DNA of 64,000 nt from Nitrospirota bacterium (GTDB taxonomy: Bacteria > Nitrospirota > Thermodesulfovibrionia > Thermodesulfovibrionales > UBA6898): contig JACRMT010000012.1 in assembly GCA_016214855.1 (NCBI GenBank), forward strand, positions 223,885 through 287,884. Reading direction: 5' to 3'. This document shows positions 23,888 to 33,149 of the stretch, piece after piece (positions within the stretch are counted from its first letter, which is position 1; each line of letters opens with the position of its first letter). The notes beneath the pieces were generated by a model. That model did not search any database. It saw only the letters and a program-made list of their open reading frames with translations, and was not told the origin of the DNA. A program made the position numbers and the translations under genes.

Positions 23888-26542
23888 ATGGCAGAAAGCA
23901 TAATTGACCTTTTCCGCAAGACAGCATCAACCTATCCCGATGCTATTGCCTTTCACTATTACGGTAACGGTTGGCAGACCGTTACTTACCGCGAGCTTGC
24001 CGACAGAGTAACGAACCTTGCATCGCATCTGATACGGTCCGGGGGCAGAAAAAATGACCGTATTGCAGTCATCGCCGAGAATCGGCCTGAATGGTCTGTT
24101 GCGTACCTTGCGATCCTTTCTTCAGGCTGCATTGTCGTACCGCTTGATGCACAGCTTGCTCCGGCAGAAGTTCAGACTTTACTGAATGACGCAGAGGCGC
24201 ATGTCGTCCTGCACAGCAATAAGACAGCCGGACAGATTGCGGGTTATGCAGAGCATTTCCGGAGATCTTCCGGCAGGGACCTCCTGCTCATTGATTTTGA
24301 CAGCACTGACTACAGGGAAATAGAAAAAAAGCCTCCAACCGGATCCCTGCCTGCATGCGACCAGGACGATATCGCATCAATAATATATACATCAGGCACA
24401 ACAGGAAATCCCAAGGGTGTCGTTCTCACCCACAGGAACTTCTGCTCAGATGCCCAGGCCCTCATTGAGGCACGCATTGTTTCGCATGAAGATAATGTTC
24501 TTTCCATCCTTCCTCTTCATCATACCTATGCATTCATGTGTACCCTCATGGTACCGCTGTTTCTCGGGGCTTCCATAACGTACCCCCTGAGCATGAAAGG
24601 CCCGGACATGATTGCTGCCATACAGGGAAAGGGTGTCAGTGTGGTGATCGGTGTGCCGCAGCTGCTCGGCATGATCAGAAATAACATTATTGCCAGGATC
24701 AATGCCCTGTCCAAACCGCTCCGCTTTCTTCTGACTAAACTGACCGCTTTTTCAGGAGCTGTCAGAAAAAGGCTCGGCATCAACCTCGGGAAGTTGATAT
24801 TCAGATCTGTGCACAGGAGTTTCGGAAACCGATTTCGGTTCTTTACGAGCGGCGGCGCCAGGCTCGATCCTGCTGTCATGGAAGATCTTGAGGCGTTAGG
24901 CTTCACGGTACTTGAAGGCTACGGCCTCACTGAAACCTCGCCCGTCGTTACCTTCAATCCTGTTGAAAAGCGGAAACCCGGTTCTGCTGGCAAGCCGCTT
25001 CCCTCTGTTTCGATCAGGATTGCCCATCCCTCAGATGCCGAAGAGGGAGAGATAGAGATAAAGGGGCCGATGGTCATGAAAGGCTACTACAACAGGCCTT
25101 CTGCAACTGCCGAGGTGCTGCATGACGGATGGTTCAGGACCGGAGATATCGGCAGGCTTGACCATGAGGGGTATCTTTTCATTACCGGCCGCTCTAAAGA
25201 GGTTATTGTTCTGAGTTCAGGCAAGAACATCTATCCCGAAGATGTCGAAAGAATGTATCTTTCATCAAAGCTGATCAAGGAGATCTGCATCATGGGAATT
25301 GAGCGTCAGGGGATAACAGAATCACTGCATGCCGTGATTGTCCCTGATTTTGAGCATGCCAGGCAGGCTGCCATCTCAAACCTCTATGATGCAGTTAAGT
25401 GGGAGATAAATGCCCTTTCCGGAGCTCTGCCTTCCTATATGAGAATACAGGGGTTCACGCTTCAGAAAGACCCCCTGCCCAGGACGCCTCTCGGCAAGTT
25501 GCGGCGCTTTATGATCAAAGCCGCTCAAACACAACCTGAGCCAAAAAAGCAGGGTGTTTCTGATACCCCGGAGGCCTTGTTTGCAGAGGATACCGGCAGC
25601 AAAGTGCTTAAGGCCCTCAGGAACGTATCGAAGAAAGATCAGGAGATACAGGCAGATGACAATCTTGAGCTTGATCTCGGCCTTGACTCACTCTCCAAAA
25701 TAGAACTTGTCGTGGCGATCGAAGCAGCCTTTTCCCTGAAACTCCCTGAGGATTTCATGTCTGATATCCATACCATCAGGGAACTCATCGAAAAGGTCAA
25801 GGCTTCTTCAGGCTCGCCCCGGGCAGCAGGGGCTGAAAAGACCGGCTGGAAAGAGATCATATCAGCAGACCCTGAAGAGCAGATAGTACTTGAGAAGCCT
25901 GAATTGATGATGCTTCCGTCAAAAATAGTGTTTGCCGTCATGAAACTTCTCGTGAAGTTTCTTTTTCGTCTCGAAACGCGGGGGCTTGAGAATATCTCTG
26001 CTTCCGGGAATTTCATCATTACCCCAAATCATGCCAGCTATCTTGACGGATTTGTTGTCGTGCTTTCATTGCCCTTCTCTGTATTCAGAAACCTGTATCT
26101 GCTGGGAATCAGCGATTTTTTTACCGGCACGTTAAAGGGCTGGTTTGCAAGAAGAGCCCATATAATCCCCATTGACTCTTCTGCGTACCTGAGCCGGGCG
26201 CTTCAGACATCTGCCTATGTGCTCAGAAATGCACGTTCGCTCTGCGTTTTCCCTGAAGGCGGAAGGTCGCCTGACAACACGCTCCTTGAGTTCAAGAAAG
26301 GAGTAGGCATTCTCGCAGTTGAGATGGGAATACCTGTTGTTCCTGTTTATATCAAGGGAGCGTTTGAGGCCCTGCCGCGGGAGGCAGCATGGCCAAAGTT
26401 CAAAAAGATCACTGTCACCTATGGAACGCCGCTTTCTGTAAAGAACGTGGATCTTTCGAAGAAACCTGTTGGCATGGATGACTATCAGTATTTCGCATAT
26501 CTGATACGGGAAAAGGTGAAGGAACTGTCAAAATCAGCTTAG
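23888..26542 (+). CDS. acyl-AMP ligase / acyl carrier / acyltransferase fusion
   Basis: 884 residues with three parts. Residues 1-540 are an adenylate-forming ligase with IYTSGTTGNPKGVVLTHRN near 165, the GYGLTETSP motif and GDIGRLDHEGYLFITGR. About 565-645 is an acyl carrier domain with LGLDSLSKIELV, the Ser being the phosphopantetheine site. About 670-870 is a PlsC-type acyltransferase with NHASYLDG (H-x4-D) and FPEGGRS. The order suggests that a fatty acid is activated, loaded on the internal carrier and moved to a glycerophospholipid or related acceptor. This resembles Aas (acyltransferase plus ligase) but in reversed order with a built-in carrier. It stands alone, divergent from moeB. 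Confidence 0.92.
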   Translation: MAESIIDLFRKTASTYPDAIAFHYYGNGWQTVTYRELADRVTNLASHLIRSGGRKNDRIAVIAENRPEWSVAYLAILSSGCIVVPLDAQLAPAEVQTLLNDAEAHVVLHSNKTAGQIAGYAEHFRRSSGRDLLLIDFDSTDYREIEKKPPTGSLPACDQDDIASIIYTSGTTGNPKGVVLTHRNFCSDAQALIEARIVSHEDNVLSILPLHHTYAFMCTLMVPLFLGASITYPLSMKGPDMIAAIQGKGVSVVIGVPQLLGMIRNNIIARINALSKPLRFLLTKLTAFSGAVRKRLGINLGKLIFRSVHRSFGNRFRFFTSGGARLDPAVMEDLEALGFTVLEGYGLTETSPVVTFNPVEKRKPGSAGKPLPSVSIRIAHPSDAEEGEIEIKGPMVMKGYYNRPSATAEVLHDGWFRTGDIGRLDHEGYLFITGRSKEVIVLSSGKNIYPEDVERMYLSSKLIKEICIMGIERQGITESLHAVIVPDFEHARQAAISNLYDAVKWEINALSGALPSYMRIQGFTLQKDPLPRTPLGKLRRFMIKAAQTQPEPKKQGVSDTPEALFAEDTGSKVLKALRNVSKKDQEIQADDNLELDLGLDSLSKIELVVAIEAAFSLKLPEDFMSDIHTIRELIEKVKASSGSPRAAGAEKTGWKEIISADPEEQIVLEKPELMMLPSKIVFAVMKLLVKFLFRLETRGLENISASGNFIITPNHASYLDGFVVVLSLPFSVFRNLYLLGISDFFTGTLKGWFARRAHIIPIDSSAYLSRALQTSAYVLRNARSLCVFPEGGRSPDNTLLEFKKGVGILAVEMGIPVVPVYIKGAFEALPREAAWPKFKKITVTYGTPLSVKNVDLSKKPVGMDDYQYFAYLIREKVKELSKSA

Positions 26543-26706
26543 ACTTCTGGTCTGCCCGTACCGTTTTTCCTGATTCCGCTGATAATAACGCTCAGTTTCT
26601 TTATCAGCGACTTAAACATGCCGCGGCCTTTTCCTGCAGAGCTGTTGAGTGAGGGATAAATGGTGATACGTCCATGCTTGTCAGCCTCGTATGTCCTGCA
26701 TCCCAT
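26539..26706 (-). CDS. small basic ORF behind a consensus promoter
   Basis: 55 codons from ATG at 26706 to TAA at 26539-26541, overlapping the stop of the convergent acyl-ligase gene. The peptide starts MGCRTYEADKHGR and later reads GRGMFKSLIKKLSVIISGIR; it is basic with an amphipathic C-terminal half. It was not recognised. The main support is transcriptional: a near-perfect sigma-70 promoter ends six bases before the ATG, so transcription would start at or within a base or two of the start codon (a leaderless message). It could alternatively be a non-coding antisense RNA to the ligase 3' end. The rest of 26543-26895 shows no other gene. Confidence 0.4.
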   Translation of the reverse strand: MGCRTYEADKHGRITIYPSLNSSAGKGRGMFKSLIKKLSVIISGIRKNGTGRPEV

Positions 26707-26712
26707 GAGAAA

Positions 26713-26740
26713 ATTATAGCAGAGAAAAATGGAGAGTCAA
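26713..26740 (-). promoter_or_regulatory. consensus sigma-70 promoter (leaderless arrangement)
   Basis: On the minus strand: TTGACT (26740-26735), a 16-base spacer and TATAAT (26718-26713), then only TTTCTC before ATG at 26706. It is the best sigma-70 match noticed in the window. Confidence 0.7.
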
Positions 26741-26895
26741 ATTAATATTGCTTCATGTATGCCCTCAGCAGTTTTTTCATCAGTTGTAATACATGCTGAT
26801 CAGGGGGTTTTCTTCCCTCAGCATCGTCCCGGGTCGTGTTATGTTTTTACCCGGCCCATTGCTTTACATTTCTCCGGTAATTCCTGTATCTTTTT

Positions 26896-27561
26896 ATGAT
26901 GATCGATCTTCATACACACACTATTTTCAGCGATGGAGAGCTGATACCTTTTGAGCTGGTAAGAAGGGCTGAGGCAATAGGATACAGGGCCATCGCCATT
27001 ACAGACCATATGGATGCATCCAATCTTGACCTCATTATCCCGCGTATCGTAAAGGCCATCGAAAAACTCAGATCCCATATTTCGATCGATGTGATTCCCG
27101 GCGCAGAAATAACCCACGCACCGCCTGAGCTGATCGCTGACCTGGTAAAAGAGGCGCGTGCGCTCGGCGCAAAGATCGTTGTTGTGCACGGCGAGACGAT
27201 TGCTGAACCGGTGCTGAAAGGAACGAACCGGGCAGCCATCGAAGCCGGCGCTGACATCCTCTCGCATCCGGGAATGATCAGCATCGAGGACATGCTCCGC
27301 GCCAAGGAAAAAAATGTTACTCTTGAGATTACGGCGCGCCGCGGCCATGCATTCACCAACGGCTATCTGGCAAAAGAAGCGATCAAGTTCGGTGTGCCTC
27401 TCTGCATCAATACAGATGCGCACAGCCCGTCTGATCTCATCACAAAAGAACATGCACGGAACATCCTGCTCGGTGCCGGCATCGAGGAGAACAGGGTAGA
27501 TTCCATATTTGAAAGTTCCAAATCACTTGTAGATAGAGTCCTAAGGAGGAGCAATGCCTAA
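26896..27561 (+). CDS. PHP-domain phosphoesterase
   Basis: 221 residues of the PHP fold. The metal-binding motifs are DLHTHTIFSDGEL at residue 4, ITDHMDASNL near 36, an HG in VVHGETIAEP, ILSHPGMI near 118 and INTDAHSPSDL near 175. It resembles stand-alone PHP proteins related to histidinol phosphatase and YcdX; a phosphomonoesterase activity is likely but the substrate is unknown. hisB here lacks a histidinol phosphatase domain, so this protein could fill that step, a speculative link. It overlaps the next gene by 8 bases. Confidence 0.88.
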   Translation: MMIDLHTHTIFSDGELIPFELVRRAEAIGYRAIAITDHMDASNLDLIIPRIVKAIEKLRSHISIDVIPGAEITHAPPELIADLVKEARALGAKIVVVHGETIAEPVLKGTNRAAIEAGADILSHPGMISIEDMLRAKEKNVTLEITARRGHAFTNGYLAKEAIKFGVPLCINTDAHSPSDLITKEHARNILLGAGIEENRVDSIFESSKSLVDRVLRRSNA

Positions 27562-28255
27562 AGCGATAAAAAAGAAGTCTGTGCTCAAAAAAGAGGTTGA
27601 TACCGAGATACAGGTAAGGGACAGTTTCGAAGGTATAAAAAATGTCTTCGAGCAGAAGCAGAAGCTGCTCGTGAGCTACGGGCTGATTGCGCTCAGCGCG
27701 GCAGTTGTCATCGGCGGCATCGCTGTTTACCGGTTCAATGCCAATGATAAGGCCCAGCAGTTGGAGTACGAGGCATACAAGACTTACTACAGCTTGTATC
27801 AGAAGACGCCTCTTGCCGGCCAGGAAAAGGCGCAAAAAGCCCTTGAACTTTTCCAGCAGGCGTATGAAAAGAAAAAATCACCAAGAGTCCTTCTCTTCAT
27901 TGCTGACACATACGCCGAGATGGCAAAGTACGATGAGGCTTTAAAGGCGCTCGATGAGTTCACACAGCGGTTTGTTCGTGAAGAGGCCCTTATCCCCCTT
28001 GCTTATCAAAAAATGGTTGCGCTTCAGCTCAAGAAAGGGAGTAAGGAAGAGGCATTAAAGACCCTGGACAGGATTTCTGCTGCAGCCGGCGATATGCTGA
28101 AGGACTTTGCCCTGATCCAGAAGGCAAGAATGCTCGAGCAGGATGGCAAGAAGGACGAGGCAATGGCAAAATACAAGGAACTTGCAGAGAAATATCCCCA
28201 GTCGCCCTATGCTGAGGAAGCAAAGACAAAATCCGGCGAGAAGAAAGCAGGATAA
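27554..28255 (+). CDS. single-pass membrane TPR protein
   Basis: 233 residues. A basic cytoplasmic N-terminus (KAIKKKSVLKKE), one transmembrane helix near 42-60 (LIALSAAVVIGGIAVYRF), then TPR-like helices facing the periplasm, ending with YKELAEKYPQSPYAEEAKTK. The layout is that of the YfgM/DUF2133-type ancillary protein of the Sec translocon, or a BamD-like adaptor, though the membrane helix favours the former. It follows the PHP gene by overlap. Confidence 0.75.
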   Translation: MPKAIKKKSVLKKEVDTEIQVRDSFEGIKNVFEQKQKLLVSYGLIALSAAVVIGGIAVYRFNANDKAQQLEYEAYKTYYSLYQKTPLAGQEKAQKALELFQQAYEKKKSPRVLLFIADTYAEMAKYDEALKALDEFTQRFVREEALIPLAYQKMVALQLKKGSKEEALKTLDRISAAAGDMLKDFALIQKARMLEQDGKKDEAMAKYKELAEKYPQSPYAEEAKTKSGEKKAG

Positions 28256-28268
28256 AATAAAAGACCGA

Positions 28269-29510
28269 TCAGACCTTTCGTGTTTTTCTGGATTTGGCGC
28301 TCTTCCTGTCGGTTGCAGCGCCTTTCTTTTTGCCTGAAACGGCAGAGGCCTTCACTTTCCTGTGCGAGACCTTTTTCATAAGGGCCCTGTCGAGATTGTC
28401 CAGGCTGAAAAGATCCTTCGGAGGCAGATAGATCGAGCTTCCTTTCTTGAGAGGCATGATCTTTTCCATGGCGTTCAGGGAAAGAATTACCGGAACCGGT
28501 ATCCCCGTCTTTCCTGAAATGCTCTTAAACGTATCACCCGACTTCACGGTATAGCGGTCAATGGTAAACCGTTCTGCTTCAGGAATGGAAGCGAGCTTCT
28601 CCATAAACATTGCGAGCGATCCTTCAGGGATCTTCAGAATATACCGCTCTGCATCCGGCGGTGTACACCATCTCCTGAGCTCAGGATTCAACCTCCTGAC
28701 CTCGTCAAGCGATATGCCGGCGCATTCAGCTACCACCGCCAGATCAATGGGAGAAGTTATCTCAATCTCATCATAGCTTAAGGGTGTCTGATACTCTATT
28801 GCTTCAAACCCGAACTCCTTGGGATTAGAAGCTATCATGCTTGCAGCAATGAACCTTGGAACATACTCCTTTGTCTCAGCTCTGATATGCTTTGTATCCA
28901 GAAGGTCCCAGTAGTCGTCCGCATTGCTCTTCTTCATTGCCCTCATGATCTTACCCTCTCCTGCATTATAGGCAGCCATGGCAAGGTTCCATGATCCGAA
29001 CATGCCGTGAAGGTCTTTCAGGTAGTCTGCCGCAGCCTCTGTAGATTTCACAGGGTCGCGTCTTTCGTCTTTCCACCAGTTTATCTCAAGGCCGTATCTC
29101 TTCGCTGTTGATGCGATAAACTGCCAGGGACCTGCAGCATGGGCGATGGAATAAGCATTGGTGCTGAAACCGCTCTCTATGAGCGACATAAAAACAATAT
29201 CTTCAGGAACATCTTTTTTTCTGAGGATATCCTTCATAACCTCAAGATACTTGCCTGATCTGCTCAGATACAGGGCAAATCTGTCCTTGATCCTGTTGGC
29301 AAAAAGGCTGATATTTCTATCAACAGCCCTTGACGCGGTCTTATTATCAGCATAAGGCACGAGGAGCGGAGGCGCCTGCAGGACAATGCTTTTCTGGGAC
29401 AGATCAACGGGCTGAGGCTCTTGACTATCCTTTTCTTCCGATGCTATTGCCGGTAAACTTATAAGCAGAAGAAAAGATAGAATGGAAACAAGATGGATGA
29501 GTCTTTTCAT
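28269..29510 (-). CDS. mltD: membrane-bound lytic transglycosylase D-like with LysM
   Basis: 413 residues. A signal peptide (about 1-23, ending near LPAIAS) leads to an SLT domain (about 95-215) with SLIESGFSTNAYSIAHAAGPWQF, where Glu is catalytic, and YNAGEGKIMRAM. A degenerate region follows and then a LysM domain near 320-365 (YTVKSGDTFKSISGKTG). The C-terminus is a basic KKKGAATDRKSAKSRK tail. The enzyme cleaves the glycan strand of peptidoglycan to 1,6-anhydro ends in the periplasm. It lies convergent to the TPR gene. Confidence 0.9.
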   Translation of the reverse strand: MKRLIHLVSILSFLLLISLPAIASEEKDSQEPQPVDLSQKSIVLQAPPLLVPYADNKTASRAVDRNISLFANRIKDRFALYLSRSGKYLEVMKDILRKKDVPEDIVFMSLIESGFSTNAYSIAHAAGPWQFIASTAKRYGLEINWWKDERRDPVKSTEAAADYLKDLHGMFGSWNLAMAAYNAGEGKIMRAMKKSNADDYWDLLDTKHIRAETKEYVPRFIAASMIASNPKEFGFEAIEYQTPLSYDEIEITSPIDLAVVAECAGISLDEVRRLNPELRRWCTPPDAERYILKIPEGSLAMFMEKLASIPEAERFTIDRYTVKSGDTFKSISGKTGIPVPVILSLNAMEKIMPLKKGSSIYLPPKDLFSLDNLDRALMKKVSHRKVKASAVSGKKKGAATDRKSAKSRKTRKV

Positions 29511-29740
29511 TGGTATTATTCTCCTGTTAGCACCCGTCCTTTGTCAAGCATATCGAGGTTTTACATATCATTAACTTTAGATAATCAGATGCCATGTCAG
29601 GCAACTTATCAACCATGAAAAAACCAAAAACTCTAAGCCCCGGCATGGACCGGAAAAGCTCATCTGAGAACTCGTAGCTGCTAAACACGGTAATCATTGA
29701 CAAGGGCAAAGTCCGGGCTCCAAAATAGAACCGGAAAATC

Positions 29741-30217
29741 ATGGGCCTGAAAACAGCAAAAAGTATCTACGCCATCTTCAAAGAGAAAGATCTGACACTT
29801 TCTGTTGCAGAGTCATGCACGGGCGGCCTGATCTGTCATTATCTTACGGCTGTCCCCGGTGCAAGCAGTTTCCTGCAGGCAGGCGTTGTGACCTACTCAA
29901 CTGAATCGAAAAAAAGAATTCTGGGAATCCCTGAAAAAGTCCTCTCCTGTCACGGGATCGTGAGTGAAGAAACCGCCCGGCAGATGGCCGAAAGAGTCCG
30001 TGCACTTACAAAAACAGATATTTCGGTCTCAACAACAGGCAATCTCGGACCTGATGTCCTTGAGGAGAAGCCGAAAGGTCTTGTCTTTGTTGCGATAAGC
30101 TCAAGAACAGGAACGGTCTCAATAAAACTGCAGCTGAAAGGGACAAGGGCACAGGTCAAAGAAAAGGCTGTTGTCGCTGCCCTGAAATTCCTTGCCGAGG
30201 TGGTCAGCAATGGCTGA
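29741..30217 (+). CDS. pncC: CinA C-terminal domain protein, NMN amidohydrolase (PncC)
   Basis: 158 residues, the stand-alone CinA-C domain. SVAESCTGGLICHYLTAVPGAS near residue 20 holds the active-site residues, followed by GVVTYSTESKKRILGI, VSEETARQMAE and TTGNLGPD. The usual form reads TGIAGPxG at this last place; the GNLGPD variant departs from it. Family enzymes deamidate nicotinamide mononucleotide, recycling by-products of NAD-dependent DNA ligase. The gene ends inside the start of ligA, an NAD-dependent DNA ligase whose product is NMN, so the pairing makes metabolic sense. Confidence 0.9.
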   Translation: MGLKTAKSIYAIFKEKDLTLSVAESCTGGLICHYLTAVPGASSFLQAGVVTYSTESKKRILGIPEKVLSCHGIVSEETARQMAERVRALTKTDISVSTTGNLGPDVLEEKPKGLVFVAISSRTGTVSIKLQLKGTRAQVKEKAVVAALKFLAEVVSNG

Positions 30218-32252
30218 ACAGATCCCGGCTGCAATCAGGAAAGAGGTCGAAGAACTCGTCAGGGAGCTCAATGACCACAGCTACCATTATCATGTGCAGG
30301 ACAGGCCCCTTATTTCCGATGCTGAATACGACAGCCTGTACCGCAGTCTTAAAGACCTTGAAGAGAAATATGGATATGTTCTGCCGGACTCGCCCACGCA
30401 GCGTGTCGGCGCTGCGCCCTCCGAAAAGTTTGAGAAGGTGAAACATACAGAGCCGATGCTCTCTCTTGACAATGCCTTTTCCTACGAGGAACTCAGGGAA
30501 TTTGACAGAAAATTGAAACGCCTCCTGGATGCGGATACAGAAATAGAGTATACCGTAGAGCCCAAGATAGACGGCCTGGCTGTGGAACTCTCCTACCATG
30601 ACGGCAGGCTCCTGAAGGCATCAACACGCGGCGATGGATATGAAGGAGAGGACATTACCCATAACATAAGGACCATAAGGTCATTGCCGCTAAGTATCAG
30701 TAAGGCCCCGGTTCCGGATGAGATCGATATCCGCGGTGAAGTTTATCTGGATATTGTCGAATTTGAGAAGCTGAATCAGCAGAGAGAAAAGAGCGGTGAG
30801 CCTCTTTTTGCAAATCCGAGAAATGCTTCAGCTGGAAGTGTGCGGCAGCTTGATCCCCGGATAACTGCATCACGCAAACTTCATCTTGCCTGTTATGGCC
30901 TTGGCGCGATCAAAGGTCTGAGTTTCAAGAGCCAGACAGAGTTCATGGCATGGATGAAGGAGCTCCAATTCCCTGTGCCGGCAAAAATGGTACGAGCAGA
31001 GGGCATCGAGAAGGTGATCGAGGCAATCCGGCAGTTTGAGCAGGAGCGGGATTTCCTTCCTTTTGAAACAGACGGGGCCGTAATAAAGGTGAATGACCTC
31101 AGCCTTCAGTTGAAGCTGGGCGTCAAGACACGCGAACCGCGCTGGGCAACCGCGTACAAGTTCAAGGCTCATCAGGGCACTACCAGGGTGAAGGAGATCC
31201 ACGGGAGTGTCGGGAGAACCGGCGTAATTACACCTTACGCGGTCTTTGAACCGGTCAGGATAGGCGGCGTCACCGTGTCCCGCTCAACACTTCATAACTG
31301 GGACGAAATACAGCGGAAGGACATAAGGATCGGCGATATGGTGGTTGTTGAGCGGGCGGGTGATGTTATCCCCCGTGTTGTGATGGTTCTTAAGGAAAAG
31401 CGCACCGGGCAGGAGCAGGCCGTTCCAGTACCTGAGAGATGTCCTGCCTGCGGCTCTGAGGTTGTCCGGGAGGAAGGAGAGGTTGCGGTCAAATGCGTTT
31501 CTCTCCACTGTCCGGCACAGGTTCAGGAGAAGATCATCCACTTCACATCGCGGGGCGGCATGGACATAGAAGGCCTCGGGGAAAAGAATGTGGAGCTTCT
31601 CTTTTCCCGGGGGCTGATCAGCCATTTTGAGGACATTTACCGTATCAAAAAAGAAGATCTGCTCAAGCTTCCGAGGTTTGCTGAAAAATCCGCTCAGAAT
31701 CTGATAGACGCAATTGAAAGATCGAAGAATGCAACTCTTGCCAGATTTCTTTTCTCAATCGGCATTCTCCATGTCGGTGAGTATGCAGCAAAACTCCTTG
31801 CCAGAAACTTCAGGAACCTGGACGAGCTTTATCATGTCAGGAAAGAGTCGATCCTCGGCATCAGGCAGGCAGGAGAAAAGATCGCGACGTCTGTGTGCAC
31901 TTTTTTCAATGATCAAAAGAACATTGACCTGCTCAATTCCATAAAAAAGCTCGGCATGAATCTCTCAAACCCTGACTATACAGCAGGGACAAAGAACAAT
32001 CTTGTCTTCAGCGGCCTGACCTTTGTTATTACCGGTTCTTTGCCAAGATCGAGAAAAGAAGTGGAGGATCTCATCGAAAACAACGGCGGACATGCAGCAT
32101 CTGCTGTTTCTGCCGGCACTGATTATCTGGTGGCAGGTGAAAATGCAGGTTCAAAGCTCGACAAGGCAAATAAACTTGGCGTAAAGACGATATCCTATGA
32201 GAAACTATTAGACATGATAGATCGCGATAAAGGACAACAGAGATTATTCTGA
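30210..32252 (+). CDS. ligA: NAD-dependent DNA ligase
   Basis: 680 residues, full length. The adenylation domain has EPKIDGLAVELSYHDG with the AMP-accepting Lys, and TRGDGYEGEDITHNIRTI. Then the OB fold (VGRTGVITPYAVFEPV), a four-cysteine zinc finger (CPACGSEVV...CVSLHCPAQ), a helix-hairpin-helix tract (FSIGILHVGE) and a C-terminal BRCT domain with FVITGSLPRSRKEVEDLIE. It seals nicks using NAD+, releasing NMN. The start at 30210 overlaps the pncC stop; an in-frame ATG at 30192 lies further inside pncC. Confidence 0.97.
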   Translation: MAEQIPAAIRKEVEELVRELNDHSYHYHVQDRPLISDAEYDSLYRSLKDLEEKYGYVLPDSPTQRVGAAPSEKFEKVKHTEPMLSLDNAFSYEELREFDRKLKRLLDADTEIEYTVEPKIDGLAVELSYHDGRLLKASTRGDGYEGEDITHNIRTIRSLPLSISKAPVPDEIDIRGEVYLDIVEFEKLNQQREKSGEPLFANPRNASAGSVRQLDPRITASRKLHLACYGLGAIKGLSFKSQTEFMAWMKELQFPVPAKMVRAEGIEKVIEAIRQFEQERDFLPFETDGAVIKVNDLSLQLKLGVKTREPRWATAYKFKAHQGTTRVKEIHGSVGRTGVITPYAVFEPVRIGGVTVSRSTLHNWDEIQRKDIRIGDMVVVERAGDVIPRVVMVLKEKRTGQEQAVPVPERCPACGSEVVREEGEVAVKCVSLHCPAQVQEKIIHFTSRGGMDIEGLGEKNVELLFSRGLISHFEDIYRIKKEDLLKLPRFAEKSAQNLIDAIERSKNATLARFLFSIGILHVGEYAAKLLARNFRNLDELYHVRKESILGIRQAGEKIATSVCTFFNDQKNIDLLNSIKKLGMNLSNPDYTAGTKNNLVFSGLTFVITGSLPRSRKEVEDLIENNGGHAASAVSAGTDYLVAGENAGSKLDKANKLGVKTISYEKLLDMIDRDKGQQRLF

Positions 32253-32257
32253 CCTTC

Positions 32258-32485
32258 ATGAAACGACTGACTGAAAAAGAGCTGAAAGAGGCGCCGGACT
32301 ACGAAGAACTTAAATGGTACAAAGGCGTGCCGGTGATTGCAGCAGCCTTTGGAGAGACATGGAAGCGGCTGAATGACACACAGGACTATACGGATGCCGA
32401 CTACTTTGTTGTTGTTGACGAAGATGACCGGGGATCTTTTTTCGGCACGTATGCTGACGACGAACCTATAGAACCGAGCAACTGA
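32258..32485 (+). CDS. small acidic hypothetical protein
   Basis: 75 residues, starting 5 bases after the ligA stop. The sequence is acidic and aromatic: ELKEAPDYEELKWYKGVPVI, then YTDADYFVVVDEDDRGSFF. No membrane segment, no recognised motif. Tight linkage to ligA suggests co-expression. A soluble single domain is likely; function unknown. Confidence 0.7.
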   Translation: MKRLTEKELKEAPDYEELKWYKGVPVIAAAFGETWKRLNDTQDYTDADYFVVVDEDDRGSFFGTYADDEPIEPSN

Positions 32486-32493
32486 AACGATTA

Positions 32494-32961
32494 TCAGCTC
32501 TCCGGCGTCACCGGCTGCTGAACCGCAGATACATTGCCAGTCGCCTCTTTTACTTCAGGCTTGAAATCATTCTTGAATATGGTGAGCACAATATGGGGGA
32601 TGGCCTCGGCAAGATATGCGACTACGGTCGCCCAAAAAGCCATCATAAGAAGAACCTTCAGATCTCTCACTTGATCGGTAACAATCGCATTCAGCAGGTA
32701 ACAGAAGGTAAAAAATAGTCCCCAGGCGATCGGCGCAACAAATGCTATCAGAATTAATATGCGGTGAGGTTTGTTCGCTGCAAGCTTCCAAACTCCTGCG
32801 GCAAAAAGGAGATAGGGGACAAAGACGCGAACTGCATCGAACATATGTTTTATGATGAACGCATACCCCTCTTTATTAAAGATCGAAAAAACGAGCAGAC
32901 CAAGGAACCACATGATGAGAGGAAAGAGCAGAGATAATTGAAAGAATCTTGATTGTGTCAT
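32494..32961 (-). CDS. four-helix membrane protein, unknown
   Basis: 155 residues with about four hydrophobic segments (8-28, 42-62, 66-92, 100-130) and a polar C-terminal tail ending VQQPVTPES. No family was recognised. It lies downstream of the large minus-strand island but beyond a strong hairpin, so it is probably a separate transcript. Confidence 0.7.
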   Translation of the reverse strand: MTQSRFFQLSLLFPLIMWFLGLLVFSIFNKEGYAFIIKHMFDAVRVFVPYLLFAAGVWKLAANKPHRILILIAFVAPIAWGLFFTFCYLLNAIVTDQVRDLKVLLMMAFWATVVAYLAEAIPHIVLTIFKNDFKPEVKEATGNVSAVQQPVTPES

Positions 32962-33082
32962 ATTTTATGAGATAACTTTATAAGCCAATAACCAGATTGT
33001 CAACGTGAAATTACAATTATAATTTCGGTTATTTATTGAATTTTGCGGAGTAAATGCTTCATGCATATTCTATAAACTACCA

Positions 33083-33118
33083 TCACAAGGGGAAGCGGCA
33101 TGCCACTTCCCCTTGTGA
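33083..33118 (-). terminator. hairpin closing the sensory island
   Basis: TCACAAGGGGAAG and CTTCCCCTTGTGA form a perfect 13-bp stem with a 10-base loop, 32 bases beyond the stop of the metallo-beta-lactamase gene on its strand. The following minus-strand bases are only moderately T-rich. It is the likely end of the island transcript. Confidence 0.6.
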
Positions 33119-33149
33119 CGTCTACTACTGTCCCTCTCCCCCAAGAAGC

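Noticed and set aside
29527..29742. 71-codon minus-strand frame between mltD and pncC
   Set aside because: It overlaps the pncC start by two bases, has no ribosome site or recognised motif, and lies in the gap likely holding divergent promoters; a chance open frame is more likely.
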